Source: Sorex araneus (taxonomy: Eukaryota > Chordata > Mammalia > Eulipotyphla > Soricidae). From it: a stretch of DNA of 64,000 bases. Shown in pieces: positions 21,871 to 33,165 of the stretch. The DNA is taken from assembly GCF_027595985.1 (NCBI RefSeq), contig NC_073311.1, positions 50,634,463 through 50,698,462 of the forward strand, given 5' to 3'. The notes beneath the pieces were generated by a model. That model made no database searches. It was given only the letters and a program-made list of their open reading frames with translations, and was not told the DNA's origin. Numbering within the stretch: the stretch's first letter is position 1; each line of letters starts with the position of its first letter. Made by a program: the position numbers and the translations under genes.

Positions 21871-22466
21871 TGTTTTGTTTAAATCCCCATGTAGATATTC
21901 AAAAAATTATGATAGTTTAGGTAATATGGTCTTAATATTGGTAATATTTATAATTTTAATATACCTGATTACTGCATCTCATCAAAGTACCCAGGAAAAA
22001 CACTTGCCCACTGTCCTAATGTAACTTCTGTTCCATCTTTTCATAGCTCCAACCCCTACTGTCCCCTCCACCCACTGGCCTGAATACACACGCTGCTTGG
22101 TAATCTGTTTTATTATCTAGAAACAGGGTTTGTTAGTATTTAATGCTACTAATTTGTTTGTTTCTCTATATACCAGAGAATAGTGCAAACCATGTTTTAC
22201 ATAACAACATTAAACCATCCAGTTACATGTGGTTTTAATCTTTTGAGTTCAACTCCTGACATAAGGTCATGTCATTTCTTTATTCTTGTAGTAGGCCAAT
22301 TTCCTGCATTATTAACAGTTTTCAATATTTTTCACCGAGAAATCAAACTCCAAACAATAATGAAGTACTCAGGCAATATAAGGTCTTTATTTGAAATAAT
22401 TCATGATTTTTAAATGTGATTACACACACACACACAAAAAAAAAAACAAAAAAAAAAAACAAAAAA

Positions 22467-22644
22467 TGGGGCCGGAGCGATAGCACAGCGGGTAGGGCGT
22501 TTGCCTTGCACGCGGCCGACCCGGGTTCGATCCCCGGCATCCCATATGGTCCCCCAAGCACTGCCAGGAGCAATTCCTGAGTGCAAAGCCAGGAGTAACC
22601 CCTGAGCATCGCCGGGTGTGACCCAAAAAGCAAAAAAAAAAAAA
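22467..22644 (+). mobile_element. Short SINE, near-consensus
   Basis: GATAGCACAGCGGGTAGGGC head, A-rich tail. ATGTGATTACACA occurs on both sides (from 22414 and about 22645). Confidence 0.92.
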
Positions 22645-22649
22645 ATGTG

Positions 22650-23230
22650 ATTACACAATACATCAATCTATATTAACACTTGTATTTAAGTATTAGTATT
22701 TAATATTACATAAATATGAGCATTAAATATTGATAATTATCTCCCCTTCTTTACAAACAAAATTTCACAAGTTGTATTATTTTTCTCTTTCACTTAGAAG
22801 AATGCATTTCAAGATCAACACAGAAATGCAACTTACATTCATAATTTCAACAGTTTATGTCCACTATGTATGTAAGTTGGTTATTTAACTCCTTCATGAA
22901 CTTTCCTGTGCTTCATTTCCGGTGACAGCAGGAATTTTTACTTCCTACTAACTATGAATTAAAAAATGAAATGGATGATAGACTACACTGTTAAACTAAT
23001 ACAATAGCAACCATGGTCCCGCAAGAAAAATAAAGCATAATATAAATCAAGCAAACGAGCTCAAATCAAATTTTAATGTAAGTATTATATGCAATGGCAT
23101 TCAAAACTCATTAAAATTTTTTATGTGACATCATGAAGCAAGCGCAATTAAAATAAGTCACGCTCAGTACCACACTGACATTGGCCAGGTAATTTACATG
23201 CAAATATAGTGTCATATAGAACATTTATGC
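22650..23230. other. Intergenic AT-rich sequence
   Basis: Between the 3' ends of KLRF2 and CLEC2A. No gene or repeat recognised. Confidence 0.5.
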
Positions 23231-23233
23231 ATG

Positions 23234-23293
23234 AGCCAGGAGTGACCCCTTTTCATTGCTGGGTGTGACTCAAAAAGCAAAAAGAAAAAAAAT
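23234..23293 (+). mobile_element. Short SINE 3' fragment
   Basis: GAGCCAGGAGTGACCCCTTT and GGGTGTGACTCAAAAAGC. Confidence 0.75.
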
Positions 23294-23394
23294 AGCAATG
23301 CAATCACAGTGTGACCTCAAAGTATCAATTGTACTGTTGCTTAAGAGCCAATCAGTTGAGGGACATAGTGACAGGCACGCAAAGAGCTTTGAGC

Positions 23395-23400
23395 TTTATT
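23395..23400 (-). promoter_or_regulatory. CLEC2A: CLEC2A candidate polyadenylation signal
   Basis: TTTATT on the plus strand is AATAAA on the minus strand, 180 bp after the CLEC2A stop codon. Confidence 0.45.
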
Positions 23401-23579
23401 AGTAATAACTCAAATGGCCATGGCTCACTCTTTTCCTCAAAGGAACCACCTTGTCTATGTTGTCACTGGAAGAAGTTTTTACAGAGAAAGAGAATAGAAT
23501 ATATGGATGAAAAACAATAGTAACATTCTCTTCTGGGCTGGGGAAGAAAACTAATTTTAGGGTGTATTCTTCTCCTCTA

Positions 23580-23688
23580 TTACATTTTAGATTTGCTGCA
23601 AATCCACAGTAGATCAAGATGGCCCATGGAACTCTGCACTCCGTCAGCATTCAGAAAAGCAAACAATCCATTTCCCCTAATTTCAAAC
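23580..23688 (-). CDS. CLEC2A: CLEC2A lectin-like domain exon 3 and stop
   Basis: A 109-bp coding part with acceptor TTTGTTTTCAG. It encodes FEIRGNGLFAFLNADGVQSS, then a segment ending LLWICSKSKM-stop. A Phe (FAF) stands at the usual cysteine position. The frame used is not the longest open frame here. Confidence 0.93.
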
Positions 23689-26600
23689 CTGAAAACAAAC
23701 AATTAAAATTGATTTGGGAACCATCTATAGATAAAATGAAAATTAAATTAGTAATAAATTAGTAATAGTGATTTTTTTGTTTTGGGTCACACCCATCGAT
23801 CTCAGGATTTACTCCTGGCTCTGTGCTCAGGACCCAATTTATTACTGTACTGGGATATTCTTCCAGACCCAAGAATAGTGATTTTAAGTGTAGTTATTAT
23901 CACTACACTCCAGAACATCTTTAGTCAACGTTATGTTAAGTTTTGAAAGTACTGAATAAGATTTACGGTCATTTGATTCTTTTGAAATATTCTGGGATAA
24001 AGTCAAAGAGACTAAGTATATCCCCCCTTTTAATGACAATTACATTCCTTTTTCCAGTAAGAATTTGCTCTGTCGTATACATTTCAATACGTCCCTGTGG
24101 CGTATTCGATATGCCAAACACAGTAACAACAAGTCTCAGAATGGAGACGTTACTGGTGTCCATTCGAGCAAATCAATGAGCTATGGATGACAGTGACAGG
24201 GGTTGGGGAACTGGGAGGTAGCCCACACTCAGTAGTCTCAGGGGATTATGCAATGCAAGTGCCTAAATTCCAGCTCCAAGATCTCTTAACTCTTAACTCT
24301 TACTTATACCTTGTATAAGTACAGGTAGTTAGAAAAAGGTACTCACACTGCACAGATTTGCAGTTTGTTTGATAGTGAATGTAACTTCCAAAGGGGCACT
24401 CATAAACTGGACACACAAAATCAAAATAAAGTGGAGTAAAAATAGGAATGGAAAAATTCCCCTTGTGCATTTGGAAAGGTAAGTGCAAGTTTAGTTGCTG
24501 AAGGCTTGCTTTAGTGCAAGTGGCCTGTCACAGGTAGAGACTCAGAAAGTAATTGCACAGGACAAACTAGGAAAATTTCTGAATAGCAGCACAGCTCAAG
24601 TTGATTTTAAAATGTGCACAGCAGAATAAGTAATTTCCTACTAAATTTGAAACTTACAAATCATTGAATGTGGTGCCATTGGTCCATTTCCAAGGCCCGC
24701 CTTCTTCTCTGCTCAGGCCAATCCAGTGCATAGCAGTTCCTGTATGATTCTTCAGAAGTTCCTTCCACCCAAAAAGAATAATAAATTAGGGCATTATCAA
24801 CCATGTAAGATTTAGAGTACATTGCAGAACAAATTTTTAATCTTGATCATCTTGTGTAAACTTTTTACAACTTGCATTCTAATCTGCATGCCCTCAGACT
24901 TCTTACAGAAAGTCACACCACTTACATAGAGAGGTGTTTAGATTATAGTTTTTTCAGAAAAGTTTTTATTTTCCTCTTTCTCTTTGTAAATATCTCTCAA
25001 AGGTAAGTAACTTCTATCATGCCATAGAAACTCTCTGAGCTACTAATTATCATTGAAAGTAACTTCTGTCTCTCAAATGAGTATTGCCAAGGAAAACAGA
25101 CTTAATGTCTTTCAAGTTTTGTGTTGGTTTGTTCATTTATGGGCCATGCCTAGGCATTTCTCATATTTATTCCTGACTCTTGCACTCAAAGATCATTCAT
25201 GCCAGGATGCAGGAACCATTTGGGATGCTGGGATTGAACCTGGGCTGGCCTTGTGCCAAGCAAGCACCCTATTGATCCAGTCTTTATTTCAAATTGTGAT
25301 GATTTAAATTTGCAGAGTGGTTGACAGAGACTACAAACTAATATGATGCTCTATTTTTGTTGGATAAAATCAGAAACTCAGCAGTTCATACAAAATTGTT
25401 CAAGGGATCCTGCAATATGGGGTATGGAACACAATACTGAGTGATCTCTCTACCGCCAACACTGCATATTTTAAAAGTGACAGAGAACTAATGCTTATAT
25501 TTTCTTTTCTGTATAAGTCTTATCCCAAAAACATAGAGAAGGGATTTCAAGGAGAAAGATACTTGGTAAAAAGCATAAGTAATGGTTGAAATAGAAAAAC
25601 TCATCAGGCAGTATTTTGAGAAGACACCAGTTTAAGATGGTGCTTGCTATTATGTATTGTTTCCTTTAACCAGAAATTAAACTAACTTCTAAAATAATAT
25701 CACCTATAGTAATAAAAGATATTGAGAAATGGGTTTCCTCTCTCTTCTATTGGCTTCCTGTTCAATAACAGGACCATTAACTTATTGTCCAGTTTTTTCA
25801 GCAAGTAAAGTGCTTCCCTTCACTATGTCCTGGTATCCAAGGCCTATTTTTCCTTTTTTTATTTCTTCCAGTTAGTTTCACATTGTCCCTATAACTACTT
25901 CACATCCTCAACTCTAAATTGCAAGAACAAAAAAATTTTTGTTTCCTGTGTTTCTCTAGACTATGCTTGTAAAAATGTAAAGATAGGGGTTTGGAGCGAT
26001 AGCACAGCAGGTATGGTATTTGCCTTGCACGTGGCTGACCTGGGTTCAATTCCCAGCATCCCATATGGTCCCCTGAGCACCGCCAGGGGTAATTCCTGAG
26101 TGCAGAGCCAGGAGTAACCTCTGTGCATTGCCAGGTGTGACCCAAAAAAGAAAAGAAAAAGAATGTAAAGATATTCGAGTCAACCTGCTTTATAGCCTAA
26201 GAACATTGTAGCAAGTCTCTTGGCTCAATAAAATTATAACACTTATAGCACTCTCATCCCCTTGTTCAGAGATTTGCTCTGTTGAAGACCAGTAACATTT
26301 CCATTGTTACTGTTTTTGGCATATGGAATTCTCCACAGGTAGCTTGCCAGGCTCTGCCTTGTGGCGGGATTCTCTCAGTAGCTTGCCGGTCTCTCTGAGA
26401 AGGACGGAACCATCGGACCAGGGGAGGCAACATGCAAGGCAAACACCCTACCTGCTGTGCTATCACTCAAAATTATGCATTGTGATTAATGGTAAAACAT
26501 TACTAAATTACCAGAGTTCAAATCACAGTTTAACAATACAAGACTGTTTGCTAATGGCTGAGCTATAGAACATATTTAAAAGATGGCTCAATTTATGTTT

Positions 26601-29600
26601 ATATTTATGTTTCATTGCTCTTTAAAATCAGCCTAGTTAAATAAATTCTTCATAGACATTGTTGAAGATCTCATTAATTTTATAGTTGCTGTACTTGGAA
26701 CACGGTTTCACTTAAATTACAATGGAGTTTTGATTTAATATTTTTATAGAAGCATTTATTCTCTCTATAAAAGGGTGTTGAGATGATTTCTTACCATTTC
26801 CTCTTTAGTATCAATATGAGCAAGCTCTGAACCTTTTGAATGGCAAAACTCTTTGCTGGCTGTCCAGTTTTTGGTTTCACCATATAAATTGAAACACTTC
26901 TCTTTAGTTTCAATCCCCAAACACGGATTTGTTTCTGGAGTCTTTAGTGTCACTATCACTGCAAATGCTGCAAAAAGAAAATAGTGTTTTAAGTGTAAAA
27001 ATGTTTTTACAAATTCTGTGAATTGATTTTATTGCCACTATCTGTTTCCTAAATTTAGTCATGCTACCTATAAGGAAGATCTTTTAGTGGTGAGGCAGTC
27101 TTTGTTTTATATTTTATTCTGATCTCTATTTTGACAGATAAAACCACTAGTCACACATGATATAGATAGATAGATAAATAGATAGATAGATACACACATA
27201 CATACATACATAGTTACATAGATACATAGATAGATGTGTGTATATGTATATACATACATATATGTACTGCCATCCTACAAAATACAATGAAAGAAATTTA
27301 GCAGTCAAGGAAGAGAGCTCAAGATGATTTTTTTTAATAGTGCTTAAAATCTGGCCCTTAAATAAGAACAAGGTTACTGAAAAACAATCAGGATGCTGCT
27401 TTGAAATCTTAGAGCTCTCCCTGCCAAGGAAGTGGTGGAAAAAGCCACTTTGAAACTAGGAGCATGCAAAAGTTATATACATTTAGGGGGTTGGGAAGAT
27501 GGCTCAAAGGTCTGGAAAGCATGCTTTGTACATAGAAGGCCTGGGTTCCATTTCTGATACTGTCCCCTGAGCACCACAGGGAATATCCTATGAACACTGA
27601 GCCAGGAGTAGGCCCTAATTTCCCAAAACAAAGCAGAAAAGTTACATACTTTTTGTATGCTTGCTTTTGGCACTATACCTGGCAATTCTCAGGGCTTACT
27701 CCTGGCTTTTTACTCAAAGGTCACTCCGGGTGGGGCTCTGGGGACCATATGGGGTGAGGAGATTAAATCCCGATTGGCTGAGTGGAAGGCAAGTGCTCTA
27801 CCTGTTGTACTATCACTCTGGCCGCATTTCCATTTTCATACTTTGTGGGCAAACTCAAAAACCCATAAATTGTACTCCTAGGTACATAGTCTAAGGAAAA
27901 TTATTGTATGATCAAAAAAATTTTTTTTTTGGTTTTGGGCTATACCCAGTGGTACTTAGGGCTTACTCCTGACTCTATGCTCAGTGATCACTCCTGGCGG
28001 TAGTTGGAGGATCATATATGCGACCAGGGACAGAACCCGAATAGGATGCATGCAAAACAAGCACTCTATCTGTTGTATTATGGCTCTTATCTCCAAATAT
28101 GTATTAAGTATAAAGATTAATAATTCTTAAATTCTGAAGGAAATTGGGGAATTAGATTTAAATACATGAAATAATGTCATTTACATTGCATATGTGCCCC
28201 AGGAGGAAACAACAAAAATATTCGAGTTTTCTATTCATAATATAATAAATGACAGCTAGAGTGTCCAACAGAATATGTTTTTAAATATTCAATGGAGTGC
28301 TTCACAGCAAAGTAAATGAAGATGCTACCACTACAGGGCCAGAGTGATAGTACAGCAGGTAGGGTTTTGCCTTGCATGAACCTGACCCAAATTTGATCCC
28401 TTGCATCACATATGGTCCTCCTAGCACCACCAGGAGTAATTTCTGAGAGCTAGGAGTAACCCATGAGCATTGCTGAGTGTGGCTTGCAAACAAATAAAAA
28501 CCCTACAACCACATATTCAGCAGAAACTAATCTCACAAAAAATAATTTTGAGAGAAATTATGAGGTAATATATATCTCATGATTCTATTTATATTAAGCC
28601 ACAAAAGAGACAAGTAGAAATCTTTGGGTGGTGAGGCCAGGGACCACATCTGGCAGGGCTCAGAGTTTACTCCTTGCTCTGTGCTCAGGGAGAGTCTTTA
28701 GGGACTCTCTATTGTGGTGCTAGTGATTGAACCTAAGTCAAACTTGTGCGAGGCTAGCACCATACCCACAGAACTGTATTTTTAGCCCGAAAGAAAATAT
28801 TTTGCATACATAGTAAATTAAAATTTAGTAAACAGTGGTATAGATGTCATGACAGTGGTTCCGGATATAGGAGAGAGGGATACAAGATTAAGGAGAGCAC
28901 CTAGTGGCCTAAGATATAGTAACAGTGAAGTGGGTGCTTGCCCTACACGCTGCTAACCCAGATTTGATCCCCAGCATCTCATGGTTCCCTGAGCACCACC
29001 AGGAATAATTCCGAGTGCAAAGCCAGGATTAACCTCTGAGCATCTCTGCATGTGGCTCAAACCATCCTCACCCCACAAAAAGAGAACATCTAAAAGTCTG
29101 CCTTGTAGGCTATTTGAAATGTTACATTTCATTTACCAATATTTAAGATGAATCTTAAACCTCAATAACTAGTGTCAGAAATGAAAGTTTATCTTCCTAG
29201 AAATGAAAATATTATTGACAAGAGAGAACAACCAAGGTATGACAATACAGTGAAATACCAGAGTTAGTAAATCATATGTTCCATTTCATCAATATTAAGT
29301 ACATTCTAGAAGCTCGGATAATGGTGAATTTATTTCTATGCTCATTGGGCTGGAGCAATAGCCTAGTGGCTAGGGCGTTTGCCTTGCATGAGGCCGACTT
29401 GGGTTCGATTCCTCCGCCCTTCTTGCAGAGCCTGGCAAGCTACTGAGAGTATCTCGCTCTCATAGTAGAGCCTGGCAAGCTACCCGTGGCATATATTGCC
29501 AAGAACAGTAACAAGAAGTCTCACAATGGAGATGTTACTGGTGCCTACTTGAGCAAGTTGATGAGCAATGGGATGACAGTGACAGTGACAGTGATTGTTT

Positions 29601-30879
29601 TGGAAGTGTACTACTTTAGGGTTTTAGTTAGGTTCAGATTAATCAGAATAAGATAGCTTCTTTATTCCAAATGTTTGAACAAGCTATTATAACAAGTGAA
29701 ATCACAAATAAAGATTCAAGTGTAAAACCAATTGCAAATTCTTCTCTCCTTACTTTGCCATGTAATATACAGTACTGAATTTAACTTGCCACAGTCAGGT
29801 AATGGATTGCATTCAGCTTCAAAGTTAAAAAAAAGTGCCTGAATTAAAAGTCTTTCATATAGAAAGCCATTTGTATAAATTTTATCTTCTATATCTTCAC
29901 AAATAACATTGAGCTTCCAGTAGTGACAAATAAAATTGTTAGGAAGAGGATTACCAGAACTCTTAAGAATGTTAAGGAAAATAAAAATCATAGTGTAAAT
30001 CATTACTAGTGTTAAAATTTACTAGCAAAGTACACATGCAGAAAATCAAGATGTGAATATTGTTAAATCATGATTCAAGAATTATAATCTGATCTTTTAT
30101 AAAACAAAAAGAATAAAATTCACATATTCTTTTTATAATATTTTCATTTTATCAAAGAACATATTGCAATAAATTACTATGATTATGTCATTTTTATTTT
30201 AATAAATGTTTCACAGAGCAAATATCAGTAATATAACATCCTTAACCCAAAAGAACTTAGAAATACTACAATTATAGATTCAGTGATACATGGTGTTTAA
30301 AATGTCAAGAATTAGAGTCAGACAAATGAGTTCATTTCATAATTTAGTTTTTGAACAGATAATGTAGTCACTTATTTCTCTTTTTATTGGTAAATATATT
30401 TCAAGATTATACATGTTTCATCAATTTTGATACTTGAATATATTTTGTCATTTATATTTTTGTTACTTGTCTTAAATCCATGTTACTTTTTGCAATACTT
30501 CTTTAACTTCTACAATTGCTCTCAATATGCATTACTTCTTTAACTTCTACAAATGCTTTCAATTTTTAAAAAGATAGCTCTTATTATTTTATTGTATATG
30601 ATATTTGTGATTAATTTTCTCAAATATAAATAATTCTTATTAAATAGAGGGACTCCGCGCTCGGGGTGCTCCAGAGTAGGTTGGGTGAAAACCCTCCCCA
30701 CCCCAAGGGACCCAGTCCTGGCAGCTGACCTCCACTACCTAACCGCCACCATGCTCTAGGCTGCTTTCTGGAGGAAAATTATTATTTTGACACATTATAA
30801 GATACTTTCTACCCATTTTCCATAATTGCCACACCATATTTGATGGAGTTCAGACAGTAGTCAACAAATAAATATATAT

Positions 30880-30938
<59 letters not shown>

Positions 30939-31500
30939 TGTATAACGAGAGCCTGGCAAGCTACCAAGAGTATCCCACCCACATGGGCAGAGCCTGACAA
31001 GCTTGGCAAGCTACCCATGGCATATTCAATATGCCAAAAACAGTAACAATAGGTCTCATTCCTCTGACCCTGAAAGAGCCTCCAATTGTTGGGAAAGACA
31101 AGTAAGGAGAGGCTGCTAAAATCTCAGGGCTGGGAGGAATAGAGATGTTACTGGTGCCTGCTCGAGTAAACTGACAAAGAATGGGATGACAGTGACAGTG
31201 ATACAGTGATTAAATAGAGAATATGATTGCATTTAAAAACTTTGAGTCTTTAAAGAGAAGGAAAGAAAGTGATACTGCCTGGTAAACTGATTTTCTCTAC
31301 AGAAAATCTTTTAATACTTCAGAACTAAGAGATCTATCATAAAGTAAGCTTTTGAATTAACTCACTCACCTGTGCAAATGACCACAAATAGAATGGCAAG
31401 TGAAGCACTTACAACAATGCATCTTTTCTTCCACAACTTAGTCACCTTATCACACGAGACTGTTTTCCACATACTTGAATGAGCCACATCCGTAGTAAAT
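23580..31500 (-). CDS. CLEC2A: CLEC2A (KACL), C-type lectin-like ligand of KLRF2; first exon not found
   Basis: Type II membrane lectin-like protein. In humans it is a skin-expressed ligand of KLRF2. Minus-strand coding exons: 31500-31370 (membrane), 26967-26795, 24761-24658 and 23688-23580 (lectin-like domain). Together they give 171 residues plus stop; human CLEC2A is about 174. The domain reads KCFNLYGETKNWTASKEFC, then MHWIGLSREEGGPWKWTNGT, then FEIRGNGLFAFLNADGVQ and WICSKSK-stop. LFAFLNADG has Phe where most family members have Cys; I recall human CLEC2A sharing this. The first domain cysteine loop is two residues shorter than in human and lacks the usual Trp. Phases agree from exon to exon. 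The exon carrying the start codon was not located, unless Met10 of the membrane exon is used. Orthology follows from sequence, the KLRF2 neighbour and CLEC12A beyond. Confidence 0.92.
23772..23872 (-). mobile_element. Short SINE fragment
   Basis: TTTTGGGTCACACCCATCGA, truncated, internal deletion. Lies 85 bp upstream of the CLEC2A last exon. Confidence 0.7.
24092..24198 (+). mobile_element. Long SINE 3' half
   Basis: GGCGTATTCGATATGCCAAA and ATGGAGACGTTACTGGTGTC. In a CLEC2A intron. Confidence 0.85.
24658..24761 (-). CDS. CLEC2A: CLEC2A lectin-like domain exon 2
   Basis: A 104-bp exon with donor GTAAGT. The acceptor is a weaker AG after TTTTTGGGTGGA. It encodes ELLKNHTGTAMHWIGLSREE and GGPWKWTNGTTFND, matching the CLEC2 central motifs. 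Phase 2 at its end joins the final exon in frame. Confidence 0.93.
25125..25282 (-). mobile_element. Degraded SINE
   Basis: GGGATTGAACCTGGGCTGGC and CACTCAAAGATCATTCATGC. Confidence 0.65.
25986..26161 (+). mobile_element. Short SINE
   Basis: Target duplication AATGTAAAGATA at 25974-25985 and 26162-26173. Confidence 0.92.
26245..26468 (-). mobile_element. Long SINE, diverged
   Basis: AGACCAGTAACATTTCCATT and AGCTTGCCAGGCTCTGCCTT. Confidence 0.85.
26795..26967 (-). CDS. CLEC2A: CLEC2A lectin-like domain exon 1
   Basis: A 173-bp exon with acceptor TTTTTGCAG and donor GTAAGA. It encodes the end of the membrane span (AFAVIVTLKT), then NPCLGIETKEKCFNLYG, TKNWTASKEFCHS and ELAHIDTKEEM. The NWTAS and ELAxIDT segments are strongly CLEC2A-like. 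Confidence 0.93.
27158..27262. repeat. GATA/CATA repeat
   Basis: AGATAGATAGATA then CATACATACATA, imperfect, in a CLEC2A intron. Confidence 0.9.
27486..27632 (+). mobile_element. Old SINE
   Basis: GGGTTGGGAAGATGGCTCAA head, GAGCCAGGAGTAGGCCCTAA body. Confidence 0.6.
27668..27822 (-). mobile_element. Old SINE
   Basis: CCTGGCAATTCTCAGGGCTT and GTACTATCACTCTGGCCGC. Confidence 0.7.
27918..28092 (-). mobile_element. Old SINE
   Basis: TTTTGGGCTATACCCAGTGG and CAGGGACAGAACCCGAATAG. Confidence 0.65.
28337..28490 (+). mobile_element. Short SINE, diverged
   Basis: GGCCAGAGTGATAGTACAGC head. Confidence 0.75.
28625..28785 (-). mobile_element. Old SINE
   Basis: ACATCTGGCAGGGCTCAGAG and GTGATTGAACCTAAGTC. 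Confidence 0.6.
28905..29078 (+). mobile_element. Old SINE
   Basis: AACCCAGATTTGATCCCCAG and GAGCACCACCAGGAATAATT. Confidence 0.7.
29347..29596 (+). mobile_element. Long SINE
   Basis: Complete copy with GGGATGACAGTGACAGTGAC tail. In a CLEC2A intron. Confidence 0.9.
29600..30639. other. CLEC2A intron, AT-rich, nothing recognised
   Basis: A minus-strand 95-codon open frame at 29716-30003 matches nothing I know and has no splice context. Confidence 0.5.
30640..30780 (+). repeat. GC-rich composite repeat, body fragment
   Basis: ACCCTCCCCACCCCAAGGGA, then CCTCCACTACCTAACCGCC, matching 12720-12800 in reverse. Lies in CLEC2A intron sequence. Confidence 0.55.
30870..30943. repeat. TACATA hexamer repeat
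   Basis: About 10 units of ATACAT next to a spacer-form SINE. Confidence 0.92.
30948..31209 (+). mobile_element. Long SINE, spacer form (head replaced by a TACATA repeat)
   Basis: GAGCCTGGCAAGCTACCAAG, spacer CTGAAAGAGCCTCCAATTGT and RTE tail. Upstream is the repeat at 30870-30943. Confidence 0.85.
31370..31500 (-). CDS. CLEC2A: CLEC2A membrane exon
   Basis: A 131-bp exon. Its acceptor (TTTTCCCACAG, just above 31500) and donor (GTGAGT, just below 31370) are both strong. It encodes FTTDVAHSSMWKTVSCDKV, then KLWKKRC and a hydrophobic run ending ICTG that continues into the next exon. The frame stays open upstream to an ATG at 31658, but that extension lies in a dispersed repeat, so I end the exon at the acceptor. 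An internal Met (HSSM) could be the real start. Confidence 0.82.
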
Positions 31501-31569
31501 CTGTGGGAAAAGCCAGGTCCGTAGGACTCATGACTGAAAACTTCAAGCTCAACAGAGTTGGGAATGGGT

Positions 31570-32074
31570 GATGATCCCCCATCTTCCTGTGTTTTCAGCG
31601 GCTTGGCAGTCATGCCCCCAAACTGCCTCTGGCACCATATAATCTTATTAGTGGCCATTTATTTTTTAGGACAGAGACTCAACAATAAATCTGTCGGAAG
31701 AGAGCACAGAATGACACTCCATAGAAATGCCTCCAGACCCCATGCCAGGCTGTCTTTTCCAAGGCAACCCAGAGCAGGGCACGTGAGTTCCCCTCCCTGC
31801 CCTGACAGGCCCTGGGAGCCTAGAACCTCCAGAACTCAATCCCACCATGCTCACAGCCGTTCTCCACATGTTCGGACAAGTTTCACCCCTGAGTGAATCT
31901 ATTCCTGTACATATTATACTTTATACCACCAATATACCAAGAGCAGTGCACCACATTTGATTGGGTTTAAAGTAGAAGGCAACAAATCATAGGGGGAAAT
32001 ATATTTATAGAGCTATAGATATAAGCACACAGGGCTCAACCTTTAACAACATGTTACTAATCTCTTATAGAAGC

Positions 32075-32125
<51 letters not shown>

Positions 32126-32330
32126 GAGAGATGTCTGCCATGGAGCCAGGTTGGGTTGAGGTGTGGCTTGGGAGAGGTGGGGGGAAGAAACTGGGGACAC
32201 TGATGCTGGAAAATTGCACTGATGGAGGAATGGGTTTTGAAACATAGTGTGAATTAAACTCAATCATGAATAGCTTTGCAATGCTCTACCTCGTGGTGAT
32301 TAAATAAAAATAAAAAAATTAAAATAAGAT
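31570..32330 (+). mobile_element. GC-rich composite repeat with an L1 3' tail, copy A
   Basis: The body (about 31570-31900) shares blocks with 43090-43420, 45830-46200, 30640-30780 and 12700-12870 (for example GCTTGGCAGT..AATCT..GTGGCCA and GTTTAAAGTAGAAGGCAAC). A GA repeat and an L1-type tail follow (TTGCACTGATGGAGGAATGG, AACTCAATCATGAATAGC). It is not a host gene. It lies against the CLEC2A membrane exon. Confidence 0.6.
32079..32117. repeat. GA repeat
   Basis: About 19 units inside an L1-tailed repeat. Confidence 0.92.
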
Positions 32331-32649
32331 TACAAATGTTTTGGTGTTTTATTTTTCTAGGACTGACATAACAAGATACCATAGATTGGAAAGCTCTAAT
32401 ATAGACATTTATGTCACATTTACGAAGGATAAGGTCTGAATTTAAGACAGCAGAGGGCTGGTTCAATGTCAGGGCTGTGTGGTAGGAGTCTGTTTAAGAT
32501 AATTTCCTTGCTTGTTCACATCAGATTGACATAGCATTCTTTTAGAATATTCCCTTCACATTATAATCCATATTGCATTGCATAATCATTGTATGCCATT
32601 TTTATTTGCAAAACAGTAAAATGCAACTATTATGTGAAATTTCTACAAA

Positions 32650-32868
32650 GTTGTGTCAATATTACTTTTATTTTTTTATTTTTTGTCTTTTAAAAATTAT
32701 CTATTCATTTATTTATTTTTACAAAGTTATTTATGATTGATTGGATTTCAGTCATGCAGTATTCTATCACCTGTCCCTCCACCAGTGTACATTTCCCAGC
32801 ACCAGTGTCCCTTCCCTCCCATCACCCGCTACCCTCCATACTCTGTCTGCCTGTATGGCAGGTGCTTT

Positions 32869-32916
<48 letters not shown>

Positions 32917-33165
32917 TCCTTTTGGGCACTCTGTTTTACAATATTGATACTGAAAGGTTATCTAGAATATCCCATCCTTACCTTTAATCCTCAGCTTTTG
33001 TCCAGCATGATCATTCCCAGCTATTATTGTCATACTGGTCTCTTCTTTATCTCACCTAACCTCAGCCCCACACACACTTGTGGTTGGTTCCAAATATTGA
33101 CCAGCCCTCCTAATCTCTGTTTTCCCTGGCCATGGATATTAGTCTTCTGCTATATTATAAAGGGA
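32650..33165 (-). mobile_element. L1 3' region
   Basis: Reverse L1 3' UTR (GGATTTCAGTCATGCAGTAT, GTCCCTCCACCAGTGTACAT) with an expanded TC repeat at 32874-32911. Confidence 0.75.
32874..32911. repeat. TC repeat
   Basis: About 19 units inside a reverse L1 3' UTR. Confidence 0.92.

Noticed and set aside
24342-24401. Minus-strand segment with acceptor CAG and the peptide ECPFGSYIHYQTNCKSVQ, looking like the start of a lectin domain
   Set aside because: It lies between CLEC2A exons that already join in frame, is too short, lacks the conserved Trp, and would break the domain if included. It may be chance.
29716-30003. 95-codon minus-strand open frame in a CLEC2A intron
   Set aside because: No recognisable domain, no splice sites, and AT-rich sequence in which such frames arise by chance.
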